Source: Ailanthus altissimus
Taxonomy: Eukaryota > Streptophyta > Magnoliopsida > Sapindales > Simaroubaceae
NCBI GenBank assembly: GCA_946807835.1
Contig: OX327704.1
Coordinates: forward strand, 4,898,001 to 4,962,000
DNA length: 64,000 nucleotides
Direction: 5' to 3'
The translations under genes and the position numbers were made by a program. Below, one piece after another: positions 1-12,086 of the stretch. Each line of letters begins with the position of its first letter. Within the stretch, counting starts at the first letter, position 1. A model generated the notes under the pieces. The model did not search any database. It had not been told where the DNA came from and saw nothing but the letters and a program-made list of their open reading frames with translations.

Positions 1-1445
1 TTTCAATGAGGAAGGCTGTTGATTGTAGCTTCGAATTGATTTAGAAAAAATTGACTACAGCACCTGTTCCATTGTTACTGGACTTTTTCAAAACTTTTTG
101 AGATTGAATGTGATGCAAGCAAGATTAAAATTGGAGCTGTTCTTTCTCAAGAAATGAAGTTCATTGCATTTTTAGTAAGAAGTTAAGTGAAGCAAGACAG
201 AAGTGGTCAACGTATCAACAAGAACTCTATGCTGTGTTCAGTGCTCTTAAGACTTGAGAGAAATATCTTTTGCCTAAAGATTTCATTGTCTACTCCGACC
301 ACCAATCTCTTAAACACTTTCATGTGTAGAAGCATATTGATCGTATGTTGTTTAGGTAGGCCACTTTTCTTGAAAGATTTAATTATGTTATTATTCATAA
401 ATCTAGAATTACTAACCGAGTAGCAAATGCTCTAAGTCGTCGTGCCATTCTACTTGTTACTATTTCTACTGAAGTTACAGGTTTTGAACAACCCATGGAA
501 CTATATGAGAATGAAGAAAATTTTGGTGATGTTTGGACTAAGTACCTAATGAAGCAGTACTTGGGTGAATATTTGGTACAAGATGGGTATTTGTTCAAGG
601 AGAGCAGATTGTGCAGTCTAAAGAGGTTATTACATGACAAGTTGTTAAGAAAAATGTATTCTAGTGACAAGACAAGACCGTAGCTAGTTTGGATGAAAAT
701 TACTACTGGTCTTAACTTAAAAGAGATGCTAGAAAGTTTGTGCAAAGGTCTCTAATGTGTCAAACAAGCAAGTGGCAGTCACAAAACATAAGATTATTTA
801 TACCTTTGTCTATTCCAAATGTACATTGGGGTGACGTCTTTATAGACTTTGTACTTGGTTTATTAAGAACCCAAAGGGAAAGTCATGTCGTATTTATGGT
901 GGTTGGTCAATACTTTAAGGACAAGAAATTTTTGGCATCCGTTTGGTTAACTTTAAAGATTTGAGACTACATTGAAGTTTTCTGGCACGACACATCCTAA
1001 ATTAATGGCCAAACAAAAATTATGAACCATTCTTTGAGAAATCTGATTAGATACATATGTGGAAACAAGAAAGGCTAATAAGACTTTACTTTGGCACAAG
1101 CTAAGTTTGATTACCATAACTCATTCAACCATTCCACCGAAATGAGTCATTTCTTTATTGTTTATACTAAAAGTCCAAGGCATGTTGTGGACTTTGTCAA
1201 ACTTTCTTCTAATACAGGTTCTAGTGCAGTTGCATTTGTTTTAGTGGATACTTATTCGAAGGTATTTCAAAGGGTGCATCAATTCTTATTAGAAAATAAT
1301 CTAAAATACAAGGCAGTTGTACACAAGCATCGAAAGTATCAAGTGTTTGAAGTGGGTGATAAAGTGATAGTTTATATATGTAAGGAGAGGCTATCTGTTG
1401 GAATTCATGGCAAGCTAAGACAGAAATGTTATGGTCATTTTAAAG
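1..1445 (+). pseudogene. Ty3/gypsy pol remnant: RNase H and integrase of a chromovirus-like element
   Basis: This is the C-terminal half of a gypsy polyprotein, cut by the left window edge. In order it reads RNase H (ELYAVFSALKT near 220-255, then VYSDHQSLKHFH near 290-320 and NRVANALSRR near 415-445), a linker, the integrase core start (NVHWGDVFIDFVLGLLRTQR near 820-880), a piece like NGQTKIMNHSLRNLIR near 1000-1050, and the integrase C-terminus (FEVGDKVIVYICKERL and GKLRQKCYGHFKV, about 1350-1445). The order and wording match CRM/Reina-type chromoviruses as known for that family. Stops and frameshifts are frequent, and the segment expected to carry the second catalytic Asp appears deleted around 925-960. 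Reading stops abruptly at 1445, where a copia LTR is inserted. It is certainly dead. Confidence 0.85.
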
Positions 1446-3616
1446 TGTTGGAGCTGGTGCTTACATGACATTCTAAATTGTATGAATATTAATTGTTTAA
1501 TATTTATACAATAAACATTTCGATTAAAATTGTTAATATTAATAATATATGAGAAGATGCTTTTAACACTTCAAACACTGTATGATCTGAAAGAGTTCAG
1601 ATCTGATTCAAATGAGTTTAGACTAGAGTTAAGAGTTAGCAATGCTGAGAGTTATAATTGCTAAGAGTTAGTAGGTTATAAGAGTCAGCGAAATCTAAAG
1701 AGTTAGAGCTTTATCTAAAATAGGACAAAGACCCGAGGGTATACTAGCAATGACATAGTTGTAAAGGGTTACAATTAGTGCTAAGAAATGTTATTGTGCA
1801 AATATATTTTCAAACCTTATTTAATATAGATTAGTGTATGTTTATATTTGGATGGTCAAGATGGTTAGTCTTAGCATACCATGAGCTTAAGGGAAGCTCG
1901 TATAGACATACAGGTATTCAGTAAGGATTGGGTACTGAACAGGCTCAATTAAGATCTTTAGTAGATATCCCAAAAAATCATCAATAAATAATCCTTTCAA
2001 GTTGAGTAGTATTTTGGTCCCTTACCTAAGCACCACAACCGACTTCTGAGTGATCCACTATATTTAGGTTTCACACATATCAGAGATCTTTCATAGTCTA
2101 ACCAATAGGTGTTACTGGGTATAGTTTGATGCTCATGGAGTCTAGTGTTTGCAGATATGAGGTTTGTCAACTCATATGAGTGAGTTATATATTCTGATTC
2201 TTAAAGATTATATTTTAGAAAGTCTTATGGCCATAAGCAATTAACATGGAAAAAGATTTTTTCGTAGGATAAACAATATCACTAAAGTGTTTCCGGATAT
2301 TGTTTATAGAAATACAAATCTGGAGATAAGTTCATGGTTGAGTATATGGAGACTTGACGATGATGATCTATGTCTCTGCTCTTCCAAGATATAAATGACG
2401 AAGGGATTATATGAATATGTATTAACCTTAACTTGTATGGTTCAACATGCTGCTTTGTTATTTCTATAATATGTGTGTGGAGTAATATTTATAGACTTAC
2501 AGAAGATTTCTGTAAGACAAAATAGGTGTGAACCTAGGGAGTCCTACTATATAGAGTGTACTCGTTGTGCACTGGGATAGCGCACCATATTAAATAGTTC
2601 AATATGGGAAGTTTTCAAAAAATTTGAATTATTTTAAGGTCTCCAAGGAGATCATAGGGTTTAAGTGTTAAGCTCGGGTTCTCGACAAATGGGACTTGCC
2701 ACTTTAAGCTTTCTATTAAATGTCACATTTCATTCTATTAATTTGTTAGACCATGACACGTGGCAAGGTTTCATTGGTGTAATATATAATTTATAAATAT
2801 TGCAAAATTGTATAAATGAAAATGGAATAAATGAAATGAATTTTAACTTTTTTTAGTTATAAGAATTTCGGCCAATTAATAAATTGTAAGTATTGTAACA
2901 AATGGCCATTATAATATTATAAGCATGATTTGTCATGCTTTTCTTATAACTAGGGTGGCCTTCACTTGTTACATTACAAACTTTCTTTTGCTAATTAAAT
3001 TGCTTATAATTCAATGCTTTAGAAGCAAAATAGAATTCGACCAAATTGATAACAACAAATGGCAAGTTAATATTGATAACATAAGCCACTAATTTTTCGT
3101 TCATTTTTGGCCATGCATTTGGAAAATGAAATGTTGTTATGTCATGCTTATTTTAAGCATAAGATGCCTATGAATCAAAAGCTATTCGGCCAACACTTTT
3201 TGGAAACATGACAATGCAAATTTTTTGCATTGTCATGCTTGGCTTAGCCATTAAATTTGCAAATTCATTGAATGAATTTGCGGCCATAATGGTTATAAAT
3301 AGCCAAAGCTGAATTCTTCATTTGTGAAGATGTGAATAATAAACCTTTTAATAGAAAGGTCCAACAGAAATGAGAAAGAAACAAATGTTGCATCAAGCTT
3401 TCAATTTCGGTGATTACCAAAGCTACCGTTCTAGCTCGTAAGATCCCACCGAGTTCTTGACTAAAACTGTGCAAAACATACTTTGAGGGTGAGTTTCATA
3501 ATAATTAATTAGTGTAATGAAATATTTATTAATATTTTATGTTTTGCTACCTATTTATGCATGTGATGAGTAAATTAAAAAATGCACACGGTCACCCAAT
3601 GCACAGCGTAATTTCA
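1446..3616 (+). mobile_element. 5' LTR of copia element A
   Basis: This ~2.2 kb LTR begins TGTTGGAGCTGG directly inside gypsy integrase coding sequence and ends about 3600-3616, just before a primer-binding-like site. It is collinear with the LTR-like copies at 5496, 12087 (reversed), 15728, 37378 (reversed) and 43359 (reversed, partial). Shared landmarks are a cluster of AGAGTTAG motifs at 1620-1710, an imperfect inverted repeat ATCACTAAAGTGTTTCCGG near 2278, and a conserved block around 2555-2585 (GTACTCGTTGTGCACTGGG). About 2 kb is long for a copia LTR. It decays like the rest of the element, so the insertion is old. Confidence 0.8.
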
Positions 3617-3619
3617 AAT

Positions 3620-3631
3620 TGGTATAAAAGC
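3620..3631 (+). promoter_or_regulatory. Primer-binding site (initiator tRNA-Met type) of copia element A
   Basis: TGGTATAAAAGC lies 3 bases after the presumed LTR end and matches 10 of 12 bases of the TGGTATCAGAGC site used by most plant copia elements. It supports the plus orientation of element A and marks the LTR/internal junction. Confidence 0.65.
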
Positions 3632-3754
3632 ACATGAATGTGTGTTATTTGTGTACTTAATTAGAGTGTCTGTAACATAATAAAGATGTCCCAGCATTGT
3701 TGATTATGTAATTCAAATGTTGAAAAATACGTAATCAAGATGTAGTGAAAGGGA

Positions 3755-3973
3755 TACTGCGGCGGTGTCACTCTGCGCTGCGGTCTTGGGGTTGTCCAGG
3801 CTATAGCGCCGCAACACTAGTGAGGAGTGCTAGGCGTTGTGGTTTGTAGACCCAACACCGCAATGCTCGCAGCTTGGCATCGCGGCACTGGAAACAGAAT
3901 CTCCATGGCCACTGGTCCAGTGTTATAGCACCGAGTGGGGACCCAGTACTGCAGCACCAGGGTAGAGACCATA
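3755..3973 (+). repeat. GC-rich palindromic minisatellite-like array in the copia A leader, left part
   Basis: Irregular units built on a palindromic core related to AGCACCGCGGTGCT recur about every 25-45 bases, for example TATAGCGCCGCAACACT, CAACACCGCAATGCT, GGCATCGCGGCACTGG and AGTACTGCAGCACC. It is conspicuously GC-rich against AT-rich surroundings. The array is split by the gypsy solo LTR at 3974 and resumes at 9434. Similar arrays lie in the LTRs of the TR-GAG elements. Confidence 0.7.
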
Positions 3974-6900
3974 TGTAATATCCAATCTATATTAGTAGTA
4001 TTGACGTCTAGATTTTAATATAGAGCAATAAAGACACCGTAGAATTACCCGATTTTAACCCTATTAGAAAAAAATTTTATGGTGCGCGTGAGAGATATTA
4101 GACCCAATTTGATAATTTCACACTCGATCAGAGCGTTGGATGACCCTAGAATATTTTTGGAATTTTCTCTGTTGGCTTGGAAAAGGAAATTCTAATTTAC
4201 TACATGAATTTCTATTTAAAGGTTATATATGGAACAAGCCTTTGTTGAGAAACATAATCCATATATTAGAGAATGGACCAATTAGAAGAAATCTCATGGA
4301 TTGCCAAGTTGGAAATTCTAGTTAGTTCTTTGTACTATTCTAACTAGATAGTTACAAATGAACCAATTACATACTTAGTTTCCAACTAATGGCAAATTAG
4401 TAATTTAGAGTACGTTGCGGGCAAAATGGTTAATTGATGGATAACTATATATATGTTGGAAATGTGTAGATTTTTCAAGAGAATAAAAAGCAAACATTTA
4501 GAGTAAAAGAGAACAAAATTCGTGCAAGGGGTAAAGGTGTTGCTACAGTGAAATTTTAGTTTTTTTTAATGATGTTTCATGCTTAATCAAGCCAAAATAA
4601 GGTTACATACCAATTCCTAAGCTCAATTAAAGCCTCCATTAGTGAAAATTCAAGAAAAAGAGGTAAGAAAAGTATTTTTTTGTGAAATTTATAAGTGAGC
4701 TTTTAAGATTGCTTCAATTGATGTTCTTGTGTGTATTCTTGGTTTAGATTGAGTTGAATTCTAGTGTGGAGCTTGAAGGAGTCATCAATTTGAAGAAATT
4801 GGCAAGGTAAGAATTAGAGTTTTGGGTGATTTGAATGTAGAGACTTCAATTGGTTGTAATTAGGGCATTAGAATGAAATTGGCTTGATTTTGATGTAATT
4901 GGAACAAAAAATTGAGAAAAGAAATGTGTTAGAACATAGGGTGAAATTCTGCCACTTTAAGGAAGTTAGGGATTGAATGGTGTTTTGATTGAGTTATTAC
5001 GTGTAAATGGTGCCTTATGTATGTTGAATGTATATGGTTGATGAAAAAACCAAAAATGAGAAAAATGGGACATAATTATCTATTTTAGAAAGGTGAAGGG
5101 CAATTATGTCCAACCAAGTTATAAGGCGTTTAATAATTTTCAAGGCGCCGGGTTATGAGTTAGATTAGATTAAATGACTCCGTAAATAAAAATCGGGAAG
5201 TAGTATGCATCCGGACTTTGTATGCCGATTAGGGCATTTAGTAGTTAAATGAGATTCTAGCATTCGATTTAGTTCTAAATGGCATTTATGGAGCGTAGGT
5301 GAAGAAAACCAAGAGCGGTAACGGGACCAGAAATCCAGAGCAAAATTGAAAGCGGAGCGGTTGTGAGTGAAAATCTGCCATTTCTTTTATCTTTCGTTTA
5401 TTATATTTCCGCATAATAAAAATGTATGTTTTATGAGCTTTCAATGCATAAACATATTTTATGATCTTGATATGTATATATAGATATGCATTTACTGTTG
5501 GGATTTGTGCTTACGTGCCATCCCATAATGTATAAATATATAGTGATTGTATTTATACAATTATTATTTCTAATAAAATCGTTAATATTATTTTTATTAA
5601 ATGGTAAGATGCTTATAATGTTTTAGACATTGTATGATCTGAAGGAGTTCAGATTTGGTTTAAAAGAGTTTAGACCAGGGCTAAGAGTTAGCAACGCTAA
5701 TAGTTATAAACACTAAGAGTTAGTGGTACTAAGAGTTAGCAAAATCTAATGAGTTAGAGCCTTGTCTGAAATGAGACAATGACCTGAGAATATATTAGTA
5801 ATGATATAGCTGCAATGAGTTGCAGATGGTGCTAAGAAATGTCATTATGCAAGTATGTTCTCAAACATAATGTTCCTGATCTAATTTCATCGATGCGGGT
5901 CTATCGATGAAATCCATTAATATAGATTAGTGTATGTCTATATCTGGATGGTCCAGATGGTTAGTCTTAGCAAACCATGAGCTTAGTAGGAAGCTCGTAT
6001 AGAGATGCAGGTATTCAGTAAGGACTGGATATTGAACAGACTCACGAAGACATCCAATAGACATCTCATAAAGCCGTCAATGGAAGGTCTTCCGAGTTGA
6101 GTTGTATTTGTGGTCCTTTGACCTGAGCGCCACGGTGGGCTTGTGAGTGATCCACCATACTTTGGTTCCACACATGTCAGAAACCTTTCATGGTCTGACC
6201 GCTGGGTATGGTCCGATGCTCATGGAGTTCGGTGTGCGTAGATATGGGATCCATCAGCTCATATGAGTGGGTTGTATATCCTAATGCTCTGAGATTGTAT
6301 TTCAGAAAGTCTTGTGGCCGCAAGCATAAACCTCGGAAAAGATATTCCGGAGGAATAAACAATATCACAAAAGTGTTTGTGGATATTATTTTATGAAATA
6401 TAAATCTGGAGATAAGTTCGTGGTTGAGCAAATAGAGATTTGATGGTGATGATCTATATCTCTGCTCTTCAAGGATATAAATGATGGAAGGATTATACGA
6501 ATATGTAATAACCTCAACTTGTATGGTCTAACATGCTAATTTGTAATATCCGTAACGTGTGTGTGGGACATTGTTCACGGACCTATGGAGGAGCTCTATA
6601 TGACAAATTAGGTGTGGACCTAGAGAGTCTCACAATATGAAGTATACTCGTTGTGCACTGGGGTAGCGGATTGGATTGAATAGTTCGATCCAATAAATTT
6701 CAGCAAAAGAGAACGATTGTTTAGGGATCCATCAGATTGTACATTTGTCAAGACTTAATTGTTAAGTACATCACTTGATTAATTAACAAGAGTTGTTAAT
6801 TAATAGAATATTGACAAATGGTAAAATTTGTTCCATGATTCAATTTTACCATTTTACCATTTAACCTTGGTAGTAATAATTAGTTAACAAAAGTTGTTAA

Positions 6901-9428
6901 CCAATAGGATGATGACAAATGGCAAGATCTAAGCCCTTCATTTTGTTTCATGATATATTAATAAAATAATATAAAATAGTTTTTTGATTTATTTTATTAT
7001 ATTAATTAAATAATCAAAAATAGTTTTTGATTTATTTATTATATACTTTTAATGCACTAAACATTATTATATAATTTATTGCATTAATTTTGTTTAAATG
7101 AATTTAAATATTATCCCATTATGAATGGTGGAGGCCTTTATGTATTAATGTAATATTGTAGGCCATTAAATGAATTTTTATTCATTTGGTTTCACATGAT
7201 GGCCGGCCATTTTCTTTGATAATGGAAGGGAATACTTCTTGTTGTAATGATAATGTATCATGCATTAATAAAATAATAATAGCAATTGATTATTTTATTG
7301 TAACAAGAATTGAAACAAAAATGAAGGCATGTTCATTTTTGCAAGGTGACATCCGGCCATGTTTTTCAAGAGGTGGGTGGAGCACTTGAAATGTAATCAA
7401 GTGTTTCAACCACTATAGTAATAATGGGTAGTCATAATAATTGTTGAGTGGAGCACTTCTTGAAAGAAATTGAATTTTTTTATTATAACAAAAAATGAAA
7501 CAAAACAATGGAAGGCATTTTCATTCTTCAAGGGATGGAGAATTCGGCCAAGTGCAAGGGAGAGAGAAAGAGGGAAGAAAATAGCTTTGTCTTGTTTTTC
7601 CTTTCAAGAGTTAAAAGACTTGTGTGTGAAAATTTTTCTGGTTTTTACTCATCTTACACACTTGGATAATTCTTCAATGACAAAGAAAAATAATAGTTGT
7701 TGTGTTAGTAAAGTGTTACTAACAAGAACAAAAGAAACTTCATCTTCTTCTCCTTTCATGGATGGCTAATCCATATTCATGTTTATGAAACAAGAACATG
7801 TATTCAAAGAGGTTGAATACAAGTTGCTGAAAAATTCTAAAGCTACCATTCTAGCTCCATAATCCCACCAAATGTTATGGACTAGAATTGTTCAACATAT
7901 ACTTCAAGGTGAGCTCTTCACATGGATTGGTGAAATACTTGAAGAATTTGTAAAGCTACCTTCATTAGGTAAGTATTTTACATTATGTTATAATACAATA
8001 TTGTTCATCATTTATTATTGTATAATTGTTATACTTATGCATATATGTGATATATGTTGAAATTGTTAAAATTGGTGTATTTTGTAACATGCTTCCGCTT
8101 CGTATATAGTAATTTTTGAAATTACGCATACACTCGTATAATCACACACTCTATGATAAACACCCAACATTTACATGTTCGGTTTAAGAAACAGTTTTAA
8201 AATTACTGCATTCATTTTAAAGGCCATTGGTACCTTAGATTATAGTGGTGGTGATTGTATTAGACTCGGCCGGTATATCTCGTGCACATGGGCAGGTCAT
8301 GGGGTGTGTCACTAACTTTGGAAAGTCGGGATGTCGAGTCATATGAGTCGCTTTATGTGTACGGGGTATTATCTCGCTATATGTATGCGATGTAGGATTC
8401 CGCTACATAACCAGTGAAATGTCTTGAGATGTCACTGTAGGTGTTGCTAGTTGAGGTGCCCCGTGACCTACTCACGTATGCGGTGCTAGTTGAGTCGTTG
8501 TGCGAGTATAGAGCTTTAGGGTTACCATTGGTACAGTTAGAAATAAAATGGCCGAGTGAGGACTTTACTAGTTTTTGATTTACCAATAGCATTTATGCAT
8601 TTATATGGACACGACTGTTATTGTGTTATACAGATTTTGGATATTGTTTTTCAAAGATGTAGATAAAACCCGCTCGACAAGATTCATCAGCATATGATAT
8701 TAGAAACTGTTTTACAGCTTTACATCAGTTTTAGAAGCATGATTTATGCATGTACTTTAGAATTTACTATCTATGCATAATGTTATTTTATTTGAAATCT
8801 TAATTGCACTTACTGAGCTCCTTTAGCTCACTCTTTTTGTGTTTTATGTTTTCTAAACCCTCTTCCCAGGTGCAGGTCTCGGTACGCAAGCTGCTGATTT
8901 TCCTATTGCTGAGTAGTGGGCCAAATCTAAAGATCATTTTTGTATATATAAATGTGCTAAATAGCACCCTTTACTTTCTGTATAGTAGTTGTAGGCATGT
9001 ATATTTGTATGTATGTTTTGAACCAACAAGAAGAGATTTCGATATTATGATGATCGTTTTTTCTTTTTACGAGTATGCTCATTTTGTGATTCAAATAAAA
9101 CAATTGAGTTGTGTTGGATTTGATTTGGAAAAGACTGGAAGTCCGAATTGGTAGTATTGAGAAGTGTTTGAAATAGAAGTGAAATTTCTTTGCAGGTTTT
9201 ATATGGATTTTTTGAAAAACAGGGGAAACTCTGCCCCTTTTTAAAAAAAAATTAAGATGTCAATTTCATGTATATTACAAGATTTTCTTAATAATAGCAA
9301 GAACTAAAAAGGGGTTCGTCTCGCGAAAATTTCTCAACTTACCCAGTTATATTCTGAAGAACTTTCGTCGAGGTGCCCGGTAGGGCCGCTGGGACCTAGA
9401 GTAGAGGGTCTTGGGGTGGGTCCTATCA
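3974..9428 (+). mobile_element. Gypsy (Tekay/Del-like) solo LTR, interrupted by a copia solo LTR
   Basis: It begins TGTAATATCC and ends GGGTCCTATCA, flanked by ccata (3969-3973) and ctata (9429-9433), a 4-of-5 target duplication. Subtracting the nested insertion at 5496-8169 and its 5-bp duplication leaves 2776 bp, almost the same as the 2780 bp of the reversed relative at 60502-63281. Collinear landmarks include GATTTTAACCC near the start, AGGGCATTAGAATGAA near 4862, the block around 8240-8560 resembling 61400-61720 reversed, and GGTGCCCGG near 9373. No internal region or second LTR is present, so it is a solo LTR left by LTR-LTR recombination. The Tekay/Del assignment is inferred from LTR length and end sequences only. 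Confidence 0.8.
5496..8169 (+). mobile_element. Solo LTR of copia family A with perfect target-site duplication
   Basis: The 2674-bp LTR starts TGTTGGG and ends CCCAACA, a perfect 7-bp terminal inverted repeat. It is flanked by TTTAC at 5491-5495 and again at 8170-8174. Internally it carries the family landmarks: AGAGTTAG motifs at 5690-5760, the inverted repeat ATCACAAAAGTGTTTGTGG near 6364, and GTATACTCGTTGTGCACTGGGG near 6643. It sits inside the gypsy solo LTR, so it is the younger of the two, and its clean ends make it the best reference for the family. Longer open frames here (6177-6431, 7186-7389, 7470-7769) have no coding character. Confidence 0.92.
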
Positions 9429-9433
9429 CTATA

Positions 9434-9490
9434 GTACCGCAGTGCTGTAAAGGTTGGAACTGCAATATCGGAGGCTAGGCCTTTAATATC
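9434..9490 (+). repeat. GC-rich palindromic array of the copia A leader, right part
   Basis: GTACCGCAGTGCTG and related units continue the array interrupted at 3973. With the gypsy LTR removed, the two parts become one continuous array in the copia leader. Confidence 0.65.
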
Positions 9491-9848
9491 GCAAAAGATG
9501 GGAACATAAAAATAGCTATAATTACGCTAATTAATCTGATTGTTTATTTTTAAATTGTTTAAAATATTAATTATTTATTTTATGCAATTTATAATTATTA
9601 TAATAATTGCATTATAAACTCTGGTCCATTTGTTTATGCTAATAACCACAATATGAGCCTTATTGGTGGGGGTTAGTTGTGCTTGCACAAAATAAATGTG
9701 TGATTAAGAATCACATCCTTATAAGATGAGGACAAAAATGTAAATATCTCTCTTAATTAGATTGAATAGTATTTCATTATGAGATAATATTACACGGTGA
9801 TTCATCTTGTCAATACAGTGTTAGATAAGTCTCTTCGGTCTTTTTCTA

Positions 9849-10140
9849 ATATCGCTAAAGTGTGAGGGATTTGGTCATAGTGATTTGGATTATGTCAGTT
9901 AAATATGAGATGAGGCAAATATATGCGAAAGTATTGCCCTAGATCGTTAAAGTGTTTGGGTAGTATCGGTAGCATATATTTAATCACTGATAAGTTAATC
10001 TAGAATACACTTACCCTAGATCGCTAAAGTGTGCGGATAAGATGTATTTAGGATCAGTCGTAAAAGTTGCATGAGATATAATTGGTAAGAGTTGTCTATC
10101 TTTTGAGTTTACAAAGGCCAAGATCGCTAAAGTGTGCGGT
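9849..10140 (+). repeat. Four spaced copies of an imperfect inverted-repeat motif in the copia A leader
   Basis: The motif AGATCGCTAAAGTGTGCGG, or close variants, occurs near 9849, 9941, 10018 and 10121, at spacings of roughly 75-105 bases. Its arms CGC and GCG flank TAAAGTGT. A related single copy lies in each family-A LTR (near 2278, 6364, 16527, and reversed near 38685 and 43435). It sits between the primer site and gag and could be a leader signal (packaging, promoter or enhancer); that role is inference. Confidence 0.7.
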
Positions 10141-10299
10141 TAGAGTAAAATGCCGATGGGGTCTATTTCTTGTTGTACATTTTAAAAAGGTTTAAACTGT
10201 TGTTTTTCCATTTGAGAGATTTAGGGGATTATGTAAAGCTTCAGAAGGGTGTCTTTAGATTAAAAATGTATAAAAGTTATACGCATGATCTAAAGCATT

Positions 10300-12086
10300 A
10301 TTAATGAACGATTAGAAATGTTTCACTAAAAAGCTCTTAGGTATCTGGATAAGATCAATATGAGCAATCTGTTAGTTTATTTGATCTAAGCACACCAACT
10401 ATAGGGTACTGAAAATATTTGGACTTGTCAATGAATTTGAGAATAGTCCTACAATCAGAAAAACTTAGATATATTTATGATCAATAGATGATTAGAGGTG
10501 TTTATGATAATATCTCTGTGAAAGAAGATAAAATTTATCAGAAAGAGATTAAGGATGATTTGAGAGTCAAATTATATATCTTAACCTTCCTTAATATCTA
10601 ATGATTTTTAGTAAGAGCATGTGCACATGAGATATATAAAGTAATATTATGCTTCATCTAAAAAATTATATCTAAATCACAAATAGAAAATAATTACAAT
10701 GAAATTTGTTTCCATTCTGATGAAGCTTAAAAAATAGTAATCATTACTATTTAATGTAGCTTATTTTAAGAAGGATAGAACATTTTGATATCTATTTACC
10801 AATTACAGTCATTTTATTGACATGTGGTGTTAAGTTGTACAGCGGTATAAGATACTGCTTATTATTCTAATTTCAGCAATATGTTACATGATTTGAGTAG
10901 TGCTAAGAAGCTATGAAAGTAGAAGTATAGCTTCGCGTTGAAAATGGAGATTTTCTAGATATATAGTCGTTTGGACATTTAAGTCACTTCTCACTTCTGG
11001 TAGAAGTATTACATTGTATAATAGATATTTTGTGCCAAACATTATTAGACAAATTATATCACTCACTATAATAGATAGAGAGGGTTATCATGGATACATC
11101 AAGAATAACTCCTCATGTAAATATGATAATGATAATGTTTTGTTAACTGAATGTTAGTTAATAAATGGTCATGATATCTTAAAATATAACTTGAAATGTC
11201 TCGGTGAACAGAATAAATAATAGTTCATAAACTTTAAATAATAATGAATTATGAGATATAAGATTAGGTCATGTAGTGATGAGATGACTATTCTGTTTAG
11301 TTAAGGATAGTCAGATATTTGATCTGACTATGAAACCTTGATTAGTTAATGAATCTTAAATATGAGAAAAAATGACCAAATACTTATGTAAGTAATAGAT
11401 ACTGACCTATTGATTTATTGGAACTTGTACATAGTAATGTATATGGTCTAATAAATCATACTACCATTGGTAGTATTTATACATGAACAGTAAATTTATA
11501 AATTATTTAAATGAGAATAGGATTCTCACTTAATATAGTCCTCAATGCATCAAGGTAGACATCAACCACATGGATTGGAGGTATCCCTTGTGTACTCTTA
11601 ATACACCTTCAGAACAGAAAGGCTTGGACCAAAGCAAAGAGAGAGGTAGTGATGAATCGGTGGAGTTAGGAGTTTACTTCACAATTCTTCTACGAATGAA
11701 ACCTATTCTAAGGGGTCTGAGAACTAATTGGGGATTGAGGCACGGGGGGAGGCGAAATTCAATTCTCCTCAATGTAAAGGTATTTTAGAGAGAAGGAATC
11801 AAACTTTATTAGATATAGTTTGATAGATATTGAGTTTCACTGATCTTCTAGAATATCATAGGGATATGCTATAGTAACTACTAATCACTTATTGAATAAA
11901 GTTTTATCGAAAGTTATTCCTTCAATTTTGTATTAGATATCAACTAGAAGGAAACCAAATCTTAAGTAAGTTAAGATTTAGGATTGTTCTATTTCCATAA
12001 GGAGTAATGCAATAGGATAAACTTGCTCCCAAGAGGTACAAATTATTAGCAGATCTTAAGCATGTGTGGGTATATGCATGTGCAAT
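10300..12086 (+). pseudogene. Copia element A gag, protease and integrase N-terminal remnants
   Basis: This is a badly decayed first half of a copia polyprotein. Recognisable parts are a protease/pre-integrase segment (LRVENGDFL near 10935, then YNRYFVPNIIRQIISLTIIDREGY near 11017-11090, matching the usual LYVP...RNLIS layout), an integrase zinc-finger stretch around 11255-11340, and an integrase core piece in which NSPQCKGILEREESNFI (about 11760-11810) stands for the usual TPQHNGVSERRNRTLLDM. It continues to TRRKPNLK near 11945-11970. Frames change repeatedly, and most of the integrase core between about 11460 and 11750 is missing or unrecognisable. The reversed LTR at 12087 interrupts the sequence just before the region equivalent to LVGYPKE. 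Confidence 0.75.

Noticed and set aside
395..745. 116-codon minus-strand open frame
   Set aside because: It is antisense to gypsy RNase H/integrase text and has no recognisable motif.
8804..9154. 116-codon plus-strand open frame
   Set aside because: It lies in the gypsy solo LTR; the reversed relative at 60502-63281 keeps no such frame.
9849..10140. Regularly spaced repeats, considered as a CRISPR-like array
   Set aside because: Only four diverged copies with unequal spacing inside a plant retrotransposon leader.
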